From positions 1,054,001 through 1,118,000 of the forward strand of contig NZ_SLVP01000001.1 in the NCBI RefSeq assembly GCF_004345425.1: a stretch of DNA of 64,000 nucleotides, in the 5' to 3' direction. Shown one piece after another: positions 35,192-44,247 of this stretch. Under the pieces are notes generated by a model. It was not told the origin of the DNA, ran no database searches, and was given only the letters and a program-made list of their open reading frames with translations. Positions within the stretch are counted from its first letter, which is position 1; each line of letters starts with the position of its first letter. The position numbers and the translations under genes are program-made. This DNA comes from Paenibacillus sp. BK033 (lineage in GTDB: Bacteria; Bacillota; Bacilli; Paenibacillales; Paenibacillaceae).

Positions 35192-37224
35192 CGACAAGGA
35201 AACTAGCGGTAATCGGCAATGGAATGGCAGGCGTAAGATGCGTAGAGGAGATAGACCGGTTATCGCCCGGAGCCTTCGAAATCACGATTATCGGGGATGA
35301 GCCGCATCCGAATTACAATCGGATTATGCTGTCGAAAGTGCTGCAGGGGGATACCTCCATTTCGGATATTACCATCAATGATTTTGCTTGGTACAAGGAG
35401 CGCGGAATCCGGCTGCTGCTTGGCGAGAAGGCGGTGCGGGTTGACGCGGCCGGCAAAAACGTTTATCTCGAATCGGGCAGGACGGTGCCTTACGATGAAC
35501 TTATATTGGCAACGGGATCTTCGGCTTTTGTCCCGTCGATCCCGGGTATTCGCAAATCCGGCGTAACAGCCTTTCGTAATATAAAAGATTGCGAGACGAT
35601 GATCGAGGCATCGGAATCCTACCGGAGAGCGGCGGTGATCGGAGGCGGTCTTCTGGGGCTGGAGGCAGCGCGCGGTCTGCTCAATCTGGGCATGGAGGTG
35701 CATGTCGTTCATAATGCTCCTTATCTAATGAACAGGCAGCTGGACGCGATGTCGGCCGATATGCTCAAGCGCGAGCTTACGCAGCAGGGCATGCGGTTCT
35801 GGATGGAGAAACGGACGGAGAAAATTATCGGCCGCAAACGGGCCGAAGGGCTGTTGTTCAGTGACGGAACAAAGCTTATGGCGGATCTTATTGTATTGGC
35901 CGTCGGAATCAGTCCCAACGTCGAGATAGCCAATAACAGCGGAATTGCCACAAACCGGGCTATTCTTGTTGATGATTACATGCGGACCAATATGCCTCAT
36001 ATCTATGCGGTTGGGGAATGCGCCGAGCATAACGGGACGGTATACGGATTGGTCGCACCGCTGTACGAGCAGGGAAAAGTGCTGGCCAAGGTATTAACGG
36101 ATGCGGATACTCCCCCTTACAAAGGCTCCATTCCTTATTCCATGCTGAAGGTGTCCGGGGTGGACGTGTTCTCTGCAGGAGATATTCAAGGCGATATTGA
36201 GGTGGCGCTGCAGCAATATAACGGTCTGCGGGGCACTTACAAGAAGGTAACCGTCAGAAACGGCAGGATAGCCGGTGCCGTATTGTACGGGGACAGTTCC
36301 GAGGGAATGAAGCTGCTGGATTATTTGAAGAAGAAAACGGATGCGGAGGTGCTCCTTGAAAAGACGGAAGGGGCATCAGGCGGTGCCGATGAGGCTGTTA
36401 TTGCGATGGCCGATCACCAGACCGTATGCTCGTGCAACGGCGTGAGCAAAGGAGCTATCGTATGCGCCATTCAGGAGGACAAATTGCTGACGGTCGAGCA
36501 GATCCGGGATAAGACAAAAGCGTCCGGCTCCTGCGGGGGCTGCAAACAGCTGGTTGGCGCGGTACTCGCAAGCGTGCTGGCGGGAGCCGGAGGCGGAACC
36601 AAAAAGACGGTGCCGATCTGCGGCTGTACCGAGCTGGGGCATGAAGAAGTGAAGGCCGAAATTGCGAAGCGGGAGTATGCAGACGCGGCGCAGGCAAGAG
36701 AAAAGCTTGGCTGGAGCAAGGCTGACGGCTGCGTCGTTTGCCGCGGGGCTATTCCTTATTATATGGGATTGAACCAGGAATCCAAAAAGCCGGCAAGTCC
36801 GTTGTTAGACCACGAGATCACGGAGTTATCATGGGATGCCCGGGAGCTGCAACTGCCGTATCCGGTGCAAACCGAGCGGTCCGTTCATTATTTGCAAACT
36901 TCGGACGTTCTGGTTCGGGATTTTGGGCTTGCTGCCGTACCTGCCGGCTGGGAGGTTTACGTCGGAGGTCATTCGGAGCATCCGGTCAAGCAAGCGCAGC
37001 TGCTTGCTGTAGTGGCGGAGGAAGAAATGGCGCTGAAGCTGGCAGCAGCCTGCGTTCAGTCGTACAGGGAGTCCGCTTATTACGGGGAGCGCCCTTGGAA
37101 ATGGCTTGAGCGAATCGGCCTCCAGCCGCTTAGGGAGAAGCTGCTCGATCGCGGAGAGCAGGAAGATTTAATCAGCCGTATGCAGGCGGCGGAAAGGGCG
37201 GAGATGGTATGGAGCGGCACATAG
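35188..37224 (+). CDS. nasB: Assimilatory nitrate reductase electron-transfer subunit (NasB type)
   Basis: A 678-residue FAD/NAD(P)H protein. Pyridine nucleotide-disulfide oxidoreductase fold (1-330: VIGNGMAGVRCVEE; VIGGGLLGLEAARGL) is followed by a rubredoxin-reductase-like domain and two BFD-type [2Fe-2S] domains: C414-x-C416...C449-x2-C452 and C478-x-C480...C515-x2-C518. The C-terminus (about 565-640: VRDFGLAAVPAGWEVYVGGH) looks like half of a nitrite reductase ferredoxin-like domain, with no siroheme/4Fe-4S cysteines. It should carry electrons from NAD(P)H to NasC. Starts at GTG with CGGAGG. Confidence 0.9.
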   Translation: MTTRKLAVIGNGMAGVRCVEEIDRLSPGAFEITIIGDEPHPNYNRIMLSKVLQGDTSISDITINDFAWYKERGIRLLLGEKAVRVDAAGKNVYLESGRTVPYDELILATGSSAFVPSIPGIRKSGVTAFRNIKDCETMIEASESYRRAAVIGGGLLGLEAARGLLNLGMEVHVVHNAPYLMNRQLDAMSADMLKRELTQQGMRFWMEKRTEKIIGRKRAEGLLFSDGTKLMADLIVLAVGISPNVEIANNSGIATNRAILVDDYMRTNMPHIYAVGECAEHNGTVYGLVAPLYEQGKVLAKVLTDADTPPYKGSIPYSMLKVSGVDVFSAGDIQGDIEVALQQYNGLRGTYKKVTVRNGRIAGAVLYGDSSEGMKLLDYLKKKTDAEVLLEKTEGASGGADEAVIAMADHQTVCSCNGVSKGAIVCAIQEDKLLTVEQIRDKTKASGSCGGCKQLVGAVLASVLAGAGGGTKKTVPICGCTELGHEEVKAEIAKREYADAAQAREKLGWSKADGCVVCRGAIPYYMGLNQESKKPASPLLDHEITELSWDARELQLPYPVQTERSVHYLQTSDVLVRDFGLAAVPAGWEVYVGGHSEHPVKQAQLLAVVAEEEMALKLAAACVQSYRESAYYGERPWKWLERIGLQPLREKLLDRGEQEDLISRMQAAERAEMVWSGT

Positions 37225-39371
37225 AAACAATGACATTCACGGTGGAGCAGGCCAAGGAAGTAATGGCCACGCAATGTCCCTTCTGCAGCGTGCAATGCAA
37301 GATGGAGGTTGCGGAGGACCGTTCGGGACGGCGGCCAGCCTACCAGGTAACGGCGATTCCGAATAAAGCTTCCGAGGGCCGGTTATGCGTGAAGGGGATG
37401 AACGCCCATCAACATGCAGTCAGCAGGGAAAGGCTGCTTCATCCGATGATGCGTAAAAACGGCAAGCTGACGCAGGTAACTTGGGAGGAAGCGCTCGAGG
37501 CAGTCAGCACTCGGCTGACCGGTCTGCAAACGGAGCATGGCGCCCATTCCGTTGGTCTGTACGGCGGCGGATCGCTTACAAACGAATCTGCCTACTTGCT
37601 GGGCAAGTTTGCTCGGGTTGCCCTGCAGACTAAATACATCGACTATAACGGCAGGTTTTGCATGTCGGCCGCGGCATCGGCTGGCGTAAAAACCTTTGGC
37701 ATCGACCGCGGCCTGACAAACAAGCTGTCGGACATTCCGCTAGCCGAATGCATTATTTTGGCGGGGACTAACATCGCGGAATGCCAGCCGACGCTGATGC
37801 CGTATTTTACGAGAGCGAAGGATAACGGGGCTATCATAATTGTTATCGACCCCAGAGTATCGGCCACCGCTTCTATCGCCGATCTCCATCTTCAGGTGAA
37901 GCCCGGCATGGATGCGGCGCTGGTGAATGGCATGCTGAAGGTAATATTTGACGAGAAGCTCATTGATGAAGGCTTTATCAAGAGCAGAACGAAAGGCTTT
38001 GCCGAGGTGAGGGAGCATGTGGATTCGCTTGACCTCGATGAAATAGCGGACGTGACCGGCGTAAGCATGGATCTGATCCGCAAAGCGGCTATCAGCTTTG
38101 GCAAGGCGCGTACGGGAATGGTTTTTACGGCCCGCGGCGTTGAACAGCACGCGGATGGCCATATGGCCGTAAGAAATTTTCTTAACCTGATTCTGGCTAC
38201 GGGCAAAATCGGCAGGGAGGGCTGCGGCTACGGCGCCGTAACCGGGCAAGGGAACGGGCAGGGCGGACGCGAGCATGGGCAAAAAGCAGACCAGCTGCCC
38301 GGTTACCGATTGATTGAAAATCCGGAAGACCGAGCTTATATAGCTGGTGTATGGGGAATTAAACCCGAAGAGCTGCCGGGCAAAGGGGTATCCGCGTACG
38401 AAATGATGGAGCTTGTTCATAGCCGAGATATAAAAGGGCTGTTCGTAATGGGCTCTAATCCGATTGTATCGAACCCAAACGCCCTCCTGGTGGAAGAAGC
38501 GCTGGAGCGGCTGGAATTTCTCGTCGTTGCGGATATGTTCCTCTCCGAGACCGCCAAGCTGGCCGATATCGTGCTGCCGGTCACCGCATATCTCGAGAAT
38601 GAGGGGACGATGACAAACCTCGAGGGCCGGGTTCTGCTGCGGCCTGCTGGCCGTTCGGCTCCGGGAGAAGCGCGTCATGACTGGCAGATTCTGTGCGACT
38701 TGGCTTACTGGCTGGGCAAGGAGAAGTATTTCGCCTTCCGCCGGCCGGAGGATATCTTTAATGAGCTGCGGATCGCCAGCCGCGGCGGCATTGCGGATTA
38801 TTACGGCATTACGTACGAGAGGCTCCGCAAGGAGGAGGGGATCTATTGGCCATGCCCGTCCCTTGACCATCCGGGGACTCCAAGGTTGTTTGGCGAGCGA
38901 TTTGCCCATCGGGACGGGCTTGCCGTATTCCAGACCGTAGACAGTTTATCTCCGGCGGAGCAGCCAAACGAAGAATATCCGTTGTACATGACAAACGGCC
39001 GTATGCTGTCCCATTACCTGACAGGGGTGCAGACGCGAAGAAGCCCCGTTCTCGCTGCCCGCGAGGTGGAAAACATACTGGAGATTCATCCGCTGACTGC
39101 TCGGAAATACCGGCTTGAGGATGGCGTTCTGGCCAGCGTGCAATCGAGCAGGGGAACGGTTATCGTCCGTGCGAAGCTTACTTCGGACATTCGCGAGGAT
39201 ACGTTATTTATCCCGATGCATTGGGGAGATGCCCAGAACGTGAACCGGGCTACCAATGCCTTGCTTGATCCGAACTGCAAAATGCCGGATTTCAAGACAA
39301 GCGCGGTGAAGGTACGGCCGCTTGCCGAGTATTTGCGGGAAGAGCGGGAGATGGGACTGGTGAAAGAATGA
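37209..39371 (+). CDS. nasC: Assimilatory nitrate reductase catalytic subunit (NasC type)
   Basis: A 720-residue cytosolic molybdopterin oxidoreductase that reduces nitrate to nitrite. The N-terminal [4Fe-4S] ligands are C23, C26, C30 and C60; C151 (YNGRFCMSAA) is the likely Mo ligand. GTNIAECQPTLMPYF and GQGNGQGGREHGQKADQLPG are typical of assimilatory NasC/NapA-like enzymes; formate dehydrogenase is less likely. No Tat signal. It overlaps nasB by 16 bp. The MopB C-terminal domain (about 590-710) is complete. Confidence 0.92.
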   Translation: MERHIETMTFTVEQAKEVMATQCPFCSVQCKMEVAEDRSGRRPAYQVTAIPNKASEGRLCVKGMNAHQHAVSRERLLHPMMRKNGKLTQVTWEEALEAVSTRLTGLQTEHGAHSVGLYGGGSLTNESAYLLGKFARVALQTKYIDYNGRFCMSAAASAGVKTFGIDRGLTNKLSDIPLAECIILAGTNIAECQPTLMPYFTRAKDNGAIIIVIDPRVSATASIADLHLQVKPGMDAALVNGMLKVIFDEKLIDEGFIKSRTKGFAEVREHVDSLDLDEIADVTGVSMDLIRKAAISFGKARTGMVFTARGVEQHADGHMAVRNFLNLILATGKIGREGCGYGAVTGQGNGQGGREHGQKADQLPGYRLIENPEDRAYIAGVWGIKPEELPGKGVSAYEMMELVHSRDIKGLFVMGSNPIVSNPNALLVEEALERLEFLVVADMFLSETAKLADIVLPVTAYLENEGTMTNLEGRVLLRPAGRSAPGEARHDWQILCDLAYWLGKEKYFAFRRPEDIFNELRIASRGGIADYYGITYERLRKEEGIYWPCPSLDHPGTPRLFGERFAHRDGLAVFQTVDSLSPAEQPNEEYPLYMTNGRMLSHYLTGVQTRRSPVLAAREVENILEIHPLTARKYRLEDGVLASVQSSRGTVIVRAKLTSDIREDTLFIPMHWGDAQNVNRATNALLDPNCKMPDFKTSAVKVRPLAEYLREEREMGLVKE

Positions 39372-39970
39372 TAGGCGGTATCATATTGGCCGGAGGCCAA
39401 GGCAGGAGGATGGGCGGATTAATGAAAGCGCTCCTGCCGATGGAAGGGCGGTTTATGATTGAGCAGGTCCGTGACGGCATGCTGCCGTTATGCGGAAGCG
39501 TTACGGCCGTCGTCGCGTCCGAGGAGCAGGCTAAGCTCCTCTCCGGCTTGAAGCTGCCCTGCCTGATTGATACGTCGCCGGGACAAGGGCCGCTTGCCGC
39601 TCTTCATACCGCGTTTGAATACAATTGTTATTCAGCCCTCTGGGTATCCGCTTGCGACATGCCGTTTGTATCGGCTAAGGCAGCCTCCTATTTGCAGCAT
39701 CGGATGGAAGAGAGCGGAAGTCTGGCTGCCGTGCCTGAGATTAAGGGGCAGCTTCATCCGCTGCATGCCGTTTATCGCGCGGAATGCCTCGAGCAGGCAG
39801 AGCGTTGCCTGCAGGAAGGCGACTACAGCATGAAGGGCTTTTTGAAGCGGATCGACTATACTCGGGTTCCGGATGAGGAGTTTACGTTGGCCGGCATAGC
39901 TCTTAGCTTTGTTGACAATATCAATACTCCGGAGCAATACGAGGAAGCGAAATTACGAAAGGGGGTGTAG
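39368..39970 (+). CDS. mobA: Molybdenum cofactor guanylyltransferase
   Basis: A 200-residue MobA that attaches GMP to Mo-molybdopterin to give the bis-MGD cofactor used by NasC. GTP-binding signature IILAGGQGRRMGG near the N-terminus, LIDTSPGQGPLAAL, and the metal-binding SACDMPFVS are present. It overlaps nasC by ATGA, showing translational coupling with its client enzyme. Confidence 0.93.
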   Translation: MIGGIILAGGQGRRMGGLMKALLPMEGRFMIEQVRDGMLPLCGSVTAVVASEEQAKLLSGLKLPCLIDTSPGQGPLAALHTAFEYNCYSALWVSACDMPFVSAKAASYLQHRMEESGSLAAVPEIKGQLHPLHAVYRAECLEQAERCLQEGDYSMKGFLKRIDYTRVPDEEFTLAGIALSFVDNINTPEQYEEAKLRKGV

Positions 39971-39972
39971 CC

Positions 39973-40485
39973 TTGGCAGCAGCCGTATATCAGATTACAG
40001 GCTTTAAAAATACGGGCAAAACAACGCTCATATGCCGGTTGATCGATTATTTGGTGTCCCGCGGCGTGATGGTCGCAACGATTAAGCATGACGGCCACCA
40101 TTTTGAGGCGGAGCCGGCGCATACGGATACCGCCCGGCACCGTTCCTCCGGAGCCGTCTGGTCGGCGATTACTTCGGCAGACCGGACGGCAATCGTGAAA
40201 GAGAAGCCTTCCGCATTGGTTGAGCTGATCGGGGAAGCGCCGGCAGAGGCATTTATCCTTGTTGAAGGGTTTAAGGCTGAGCGGTTCCCGAAGCTTGTGA
40301 TCGTGAGAAAGGCGGAGGATGAACGGCTGCTGGGCGAACTGAATGGCATTACGGCAGTAGCGGTCTGGCCGGGATATACCTTACAGCAAGACGCCATTCC
40401 GGCAGGGGCCAAGCGATTCGAGATAGACGATGTGCACGGGATAGGAGATCATATACAGATAGAAGGTTTGAGAAGACGGTCCTGA
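39973..40485 (+). CDS. mobB: Molybdopterin-guanine dinucleotide biosynthesis protein B
   Basis: A 170-residue P-loop GTPase accessory of MobA. Walker A is ITGFKNTGKTTL near the N-terminus; ATIKHDGHHFE and ILVEGFKAERFPKLVIVRK are MobB signatures. Start TTG 39973 with AAAGGGGGTG. Last gene of the operon; its stop lies inside the terminator stem. Confidence 0.92.
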   Translation: MAAAVYQITGFKNTGKTTLICRLIDYLVSRGVMVATIKHDGHHFEAEPAHTDTARHRSSGAVWSAITSADRTAIVKEKPSALVELIGEAPAEAFILVEGFKAERFPKLVIVRKAEDERLLGELNGITAVAVWPGYTLQQDAIPAGAKRFEIDDVHGIGDHIQIEGLRRRS

Positions 40486-40505
40486 AGCGGGACCGTCTTT
40501 TTCCA
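40473..40505 (+). terminator. Terminator of the nitrate/molybdenum operon
   Basis: AGACGGTCC pairs with GGACCGTCT around a TGAAGCG loop and is followed by TTTTT. It overlaps the mobB stop codon. Confidence 0.88.
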
Positions 40506-40581
40506 TTATCGAAAACTTTTTCGGCAATTGTCCGTATACATGATTACACTATCGTGACAGCAAGCGAGGAGGTACGCCTAA

Positions 40582-40791
40582 ATGTTTCAGTTATTCGTCT
40601 ATATCGGCTGCGCATTTATTTTGATATCGGGGGTCGCTTTGGGAGCCTGGACAACGCCTGAGCAGCAAAGAAGCAATTTTAATACGGAGCAGCCATCGGA
40701 CAGAAGGATAAGAAACAAGGTTGCGACCTGGTCCTTTGTGCTGGCATTGATCTGCCTTGCGATTGCCGGACTGATCAACTGGATGGGTTAA
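40582..40791 (+). CDS. Small two-TM membrane protein
   Basis: A 69-residue protein with hydrophobic helices at about 3-22 and 48-67 and a polar, Gln/Asn/Arg-rich loop between. RBS GCGAGGAGG. I do not recognise the family. It stands alone between terminators. A hydrophobic two-helix small protein like this could be stress- or spore-related, but nothing in sequence proves it. Confidence 0.75.
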   Translation: MFQLFVYIGCAFILISGVALGAWTTPEQQRSNFNTEQPSDRRIRNKVATWSFVLALICLAIAGLINWMG

Positions 40792-40795
40792 ATAG

Positions 40796-40830
40796 AAAGC
40801 GCCCCGTTTGACAAACGGGGCGCTTTCTTG
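40796..40830. terminator. Bidirectional terminator
   Basis: GAAAGCGCCCCGTTTG and CAAACGGGGCGCTTTC form a near-perfect stem with an A tip. It ends both the small membrane gene and the convergent histidine kinase gene. Confidence 0.88.
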
Positions 40831-40831
40831 T

Positions 40832-42772
40832 TCAGCTCTCCGGAATAGGCTTTTCCGCGGAATCCTTCGAAACGGCGGGAAGGCGGATGACGGCTTCCGT
40901 TCCAATCCCTATGGCGCTGCTGAAGCGGATCGTCCCCTCCATCGCCTCAATAATCCGGAAGGTGACCATGAGCCCAAGACCCGTTCCTTTGGATTTGTTG
41001 GAGAAATAAGGCTCGCCTAGCTTGTCCAGCTTCTCGGGATCGATTCCTTCGCCATTATCGGTGACCCGGATGATAACCTCATCCCCTTCACTGTCCGCCT
41101 TAACCGACACGGCGCCGTCAAACCCGGATATCGCCTCCAGGCTATTCTTGATCATATTTATGATCGCCTGTTTCAATTTCTCTGCGCTGCCCAGCACATA
41201 AAGGTCAGGTTCAGCGGTAAATTCAAGTCTCGTGCTTTGCATGGCGGCGAGAGGACAGATGATGTCCTGGATGTGATTCAGCTCTTCCGAAATATTCAAC
41301 GGTTTGACATCTTCCAAATGAGGCTTGGCGAAAGTCAGGAATTCGGTAATGATGCTGGACGCGCGATCCAGCTCCTGCACGGCCAGCTGCAGGAACTGCT
41401 TCTCTTTGTTTACCGCTTTTTCCCCCGCCAGTTGAATGAAGCCGCGCGTCACCTGCAGCGGATTTCGAACTTCATGCGCGATTGATGCGGCCAGATGGCT
41501 GATCAGCTCCATTTTCTCCGCGCGCTGAATTTCCCGGTTGAACATTTCGAGCTCCTTGGAGTATTTGACCAGCTGATCATGGTTGCGAGAGAATTGCCTG
41601 CCCATCACGGCTATAAGAGACAGCAGGAAAACTAGCAGCCCCCACTTCCAATAGATCAAATGATAGGTTTCATCCCTGAAGTAGATCATAATCTCCGAGA
41701 TAAAAACGCTGCAGAAGACGGAGTAACCGACGGAAATGATAATGGCGTCCCGGTTCCCCTTCCATGCGTAACCAATCGCGTGAACAGTCAGAATGAGGAA
41801 TTGCATGGCGGCGATTACGGTAAGCGGCACAACTTGCAGCAGGCTAAGGCTTATGCCCGGAGCGATGGTTTTGCCTAGCGCCCATAACACGATAACGATA
41901 ACCGTAACCGGAATGAGAACGATTCTGAATTTTTTTATAATGCCGTAAATCCCCGGTCCAAGCGTCTGTTCGAAAAAGACCGCGAGAGCGGGTGTAAGCA
42001 AAAACAAGGCTAAATCGAACAAGTCCAGAAACGGTCTTCCGTAAGCGTAATAATGATGGTACAAGGCGGGAGAGTAGGCTAACGTAATTTCGCCCAGGCA
42101 TAAGATAATCAGGCATAAAGACATCCACAGCACAATCTGCTCGCGTTTAAGAAAGAACAAGCAAGTCATCATGATCAAGGCGATAAACATAAACGAGCCG
42201 CCATAGACCAATTCAATCAAACCGTAACGCTCATAACCGGGCAGCATCTGATTGTAATCGCCGATGACCATCTCGGGCTCCAGCGATTGTCTTTCGTCGG
42301 ACAAATGAAGCAGAATAAGCAAGTTATTGCCTTTGGCCGCGCTTGAAAGGGGAAGAAGCGTATAGTTTACGTCATAAGGATACGATCTTTCCATGTTGTA
42401 GAGAAGACCGTCCCGATGTTCAAGAGCTACGCTGACAGCCGTGCCGTAAAGGCGCTTCATCCATATTCCCGGCGTATTCCAATCCAGGGACGGGAGCGTG
42501 ACGCGCAGAAGCAGGGCATCGGCGCCGGCTGCGCGCTTCTGCATGGGCTGATCCGTGTCGGCATGCAGCCATTTTTTCGGGTCTCCCTCCGCGATCCATG
42601 CCGGTTGGTAGGACTCATCGGGCTTGTACAGCCACTGGTAATCCCATTCCTTAACGACGAGATCATTTTGTTTGGGCTTTTCTTTTTCTATGGAAGAGAC
42701 ATGTTGAATCTGATAGACCGAGCATAGAACCAGCACGATAATGCCTGCAATCAGAAGAATGGTTGATCTCAT
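40832..42772 (-). CDS. Membrane sensor histidine kinase (orphan)
   Basis: A 646-residue kinase: TM1 (about 5-22), a large extracytoplasmic region (about 25-190) with a sugar-binding-like beta pattern, a cluster of about seven TM helices (about 195-395), then a HisKA domain with H433 (SIAHEVRNPLQV) and an HATPase domain (N box MIKNSLEAI, G1 DNGEGI, G2 GTGLGL). The layout recalls 7TMR-DISM sensor kinases. No response regulator is adjacent, so the partner is elsewhere. ATG 42772 follows AGGTGA; GTG 42781 is an alternative. Confidence 0.88.
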   Translation of the reverse strand: MRSTILLIAGIIVLVLCSVYQIQHVSSIEKEKPKQNDLVVKEWDYQWLYKPDESYQPAWIAEGDPKKWLHADTDQPMQKRAAGADALLLRVTLPSLDWNTPGIWMKRLYGTAVSVALEHRDGLLYNMERSYPYDVNYTLLPLSSAAKGNNLLILLHLSDERQSLEPEMVIGDYNQMLPGYERYGLIELVYGGSFMFIALIMMTCLFFLKREQIVLWMSLCLIILCLGEITLAYSPALYHHYYAYGRPFLDLFDLALFLLTPALAVFFEQTLGPGIYGIIKKFRIVLIPVTVIVIVLWALGKTIAPGISLSLLQVVPLTVIAAMQFLILTVHAIGYAWKGNRDAIIISVGYSVFCSVFISEIMIYFRDETYHLIYWKWGLLVFLLSLIAVMGRQFSRNHDQLVKYSKELEMFNREIQRAEKMELISHLAASIAHEVRNPLQVTRGFIQLAGEKAVNKEKQFLQLAVQELDRASSIITEFLTFAKPHLEDVKPLNISEELNHIQDIICPLAAMQSTRLEFTAEPDLYVLGSAEKLKQAIINMIKNSLEAISGFDGAVSVKADSEGDEVIIRVTDNGEGIDPEKLDKLGEPYFSNKSKGTGLGLMVTFRIIEAMEGTIRFSSAIGIGTEAVIRLPAVSKDSAEKPIPES

Positions 42773-42919
42773 AACCGTCACCTACAGTTGATATTTCTGT
42801 CATCTTTTACCATACTTGCTAATTCGACAAAAATCAATATGATCCAACAAAGTATACATCTCCTTGATATAGGAGTGCTATAATGAAGCCATTTAAATCG
42901 GGCAGAGGCGGTGTTGAGC

Positions 42920-43651
42920 ATGGCGGTAAGCGAGCATTATGCACGCAATGGCAAGGTCGGCATTCATTATTACGATTCAAGAGACGATGCGGATGAAAGG
43001 TTAGTTCCGATTGTAGTCTGCCCGGGATTATCGGAAACGGCGGAGGAATATCTGGATTTTATGGAGGCGGCGGCACCAAGAAGATGTATATTGTTGTCTT
43101 TCCGAGGAAGAGGGAAGAGTGACACGCCCGAAGGCGGCTACAATCTGCAAGACCATCTGTCCGATCTGGAAGCCGTCGCGGGAGATGCCGGCGTGGAGAG
43201 CTTTCATCTGTTTGCTTATTCGAGAGGAGTATCTTATGCGCTGCAATATGCCCATTCCTACCCGGGCAAGGTATGCTCGATTACCGTCGGCGATTATCCT
43301 CCCGAACATCGGGCGATGCCTGACGGCTGGGCGGAGGACTACATACATCATTATCTGATTCCGTATAACCGGACCTCGAACATACGGACAACCGCGGTAT
43401 GGGGAATACAGCGGGAATCGGTTCAACTCCGGCTGGACCAGTCCTTGAAGGCGCCAATAATGGTGGCAAGAGGACTGTTGGAGGGCTCTCTGATTGCGGA
43501 AGAGGATCTTGCCAGGTATCAGCGGATGAGCAATGCTGTACGCGTAAAAGAATACGCACGATCGGGACATGCGCTGAAGGGTGAAGACAAGGCGCAGTTT
43601 TATGGGGATATTATCCGTTTTGTTAATGAACAGGACGGAGGTACGGAGTAA
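42920..43651 (+). CDS. Alpha/beta hydrolase
   Basis: A 243-residue alpha/beta hydrolase fold. The nucleophile elbow is FAYSRGVSYAL (S-R-G instead of S-x-G), the early VVCPGLSETAEEY gives the oxyanion region, and the catalytic His is in RSGHALKGED. Substrate unknown; esterase, hydrolase or haloperoxidase-like roles are possible. Start set at ATG 42920, about 8 bases after GAGGCGG; upstream GTG 42911 overlaps that RBS. No partner genes besides the downstream MarR, which belongs with arsBC. Confidence 0.85.
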   Translation: MAVSEHYARNGKVGIHYYDSRDDADERLVPIVVCPGLSETAEEYLDFMEAAAPRRCILLSFRGRGKSDTPEGGYNLQDHLSDLEAVAGDAGVESFHLFAYSRGVSYALQYAHSYPGKVCSITVGDYPPEHRAMPDGWAEDYIHHYLIPYNRTSNIRTTAVWGIQRESVQLRLDQSLKAPIMVARGLLEGSLIAEEDLARYQRMSNAVRVKEYARSGHALKGEDKAQFYGDIIRFVNEQDGGTE

Positions 43652-43658
43652 GAAAAAG

Positions 43659-43677
43659 TAATTGCGGATTGCAACTA
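43659..43677. promoter_or_regulatory. Candidate MarR operator upstream of marR (ars locus)
   Basis: TAATTGCGGATTGCAACTA matches, in inverted orientation, the site at 44191-44209 at 17 of 19 bases. Its core is a TTGC-repeat palindrome close to TTGCAA-N-TTGCAA. Confidence 0.55.
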
Positions 43678-43711
43678 TTGTGTGTTATAACTATTGTCGG
43701 GTGATGTAGGA

Positions 43712-44170
43712 ATGGAACAATTGCCGCAATACGTGGATGTACGCGAAATACTGCAAAACGTCGTTAGAAGATTTGGGCTGCAGCAGAAGGATGGGGCGCA
43801 GGGGTCCGGAATTTCCGTTATTCAAAGCCATATTCTGTACGAGCTTCATAAGCGCCCGAATCTATCGTTAAATGAACTGGCTGATGCGCTGTGCGTGGAA
43901 GCAAGCACGTTAAGCAGGCAGGTGCAGCAATTGGTTGAGCATGAACTGCTCAGCCGGGAACCGGATCCGAAGGACCGTCGATACGTAACGCTGTCCCTGA
44001 CGTCTAAAGGACATGAGCAGCAGATGGCTGTTGCGGAAGCAATGGAAGATTATATCTTAAGCATTTTTCAGTATGTGCCCGCGGATAAAAAAAGTCAGGT
44101 GCTCGAAAGCCTTCAAATTTTAAATGACGCGATGGGTCAAAGTCCCCATTGCTGTTTACCTCCTCTATAG
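43712..44170 (+). CDS. MarR-family regulator upstream of arsB-arsC
   Basis: A 152-residue winged-helix protein. The HTH/wing region is LSLNELADALCVEASTLSRQ then VQQLVEHELLSREPDPKDRR. Cysteines C at the HTH (ALCVEA) and CC at the very C-terminus (SPHCCLPPL) could bind arsenite, which would make sense for a regulator placed directly before arsB; this is inference. Alternative TTG start at 43694. A shared operator-like element flanks the gene on both sides. Confidence 0.85.
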   Translation: MEQLPQYVDVREILQNVVRRFGLQQKDGAQGSGISVIQSHILYELHKRPNLSLNELADALCVEASTLSRQVQQLVEHELLSREPDPKDRRYVTLSLTSKGHEQQMAVAEAMEDYILSIFQYVPADKKSQVLESLQILNDAMGQSPHCCLPPL

Positions 44171-44190
44171 AGGAGTTTATTTTTGGGAAT

Positions 44191-44209
44191 TAGTTGCAAT
44201 TTGCAATTA
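44191..44209. promoter_or_regulatory. Candidate MarR operator upstream of arsB
   Basis: TAGTTGCAATTTGCAATTA contains TTGCAA-T-TTGCAA, a palindrome built of two self-complementary TTGCAA blocks, inverted relative to the copy before marR. It lies about 40 bp before the arsB start. Confidence 0.6.
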
Positions 44210-44247
44210 TTAACCTTATCGATATGAACTAAAGCGGGGAACGACAA

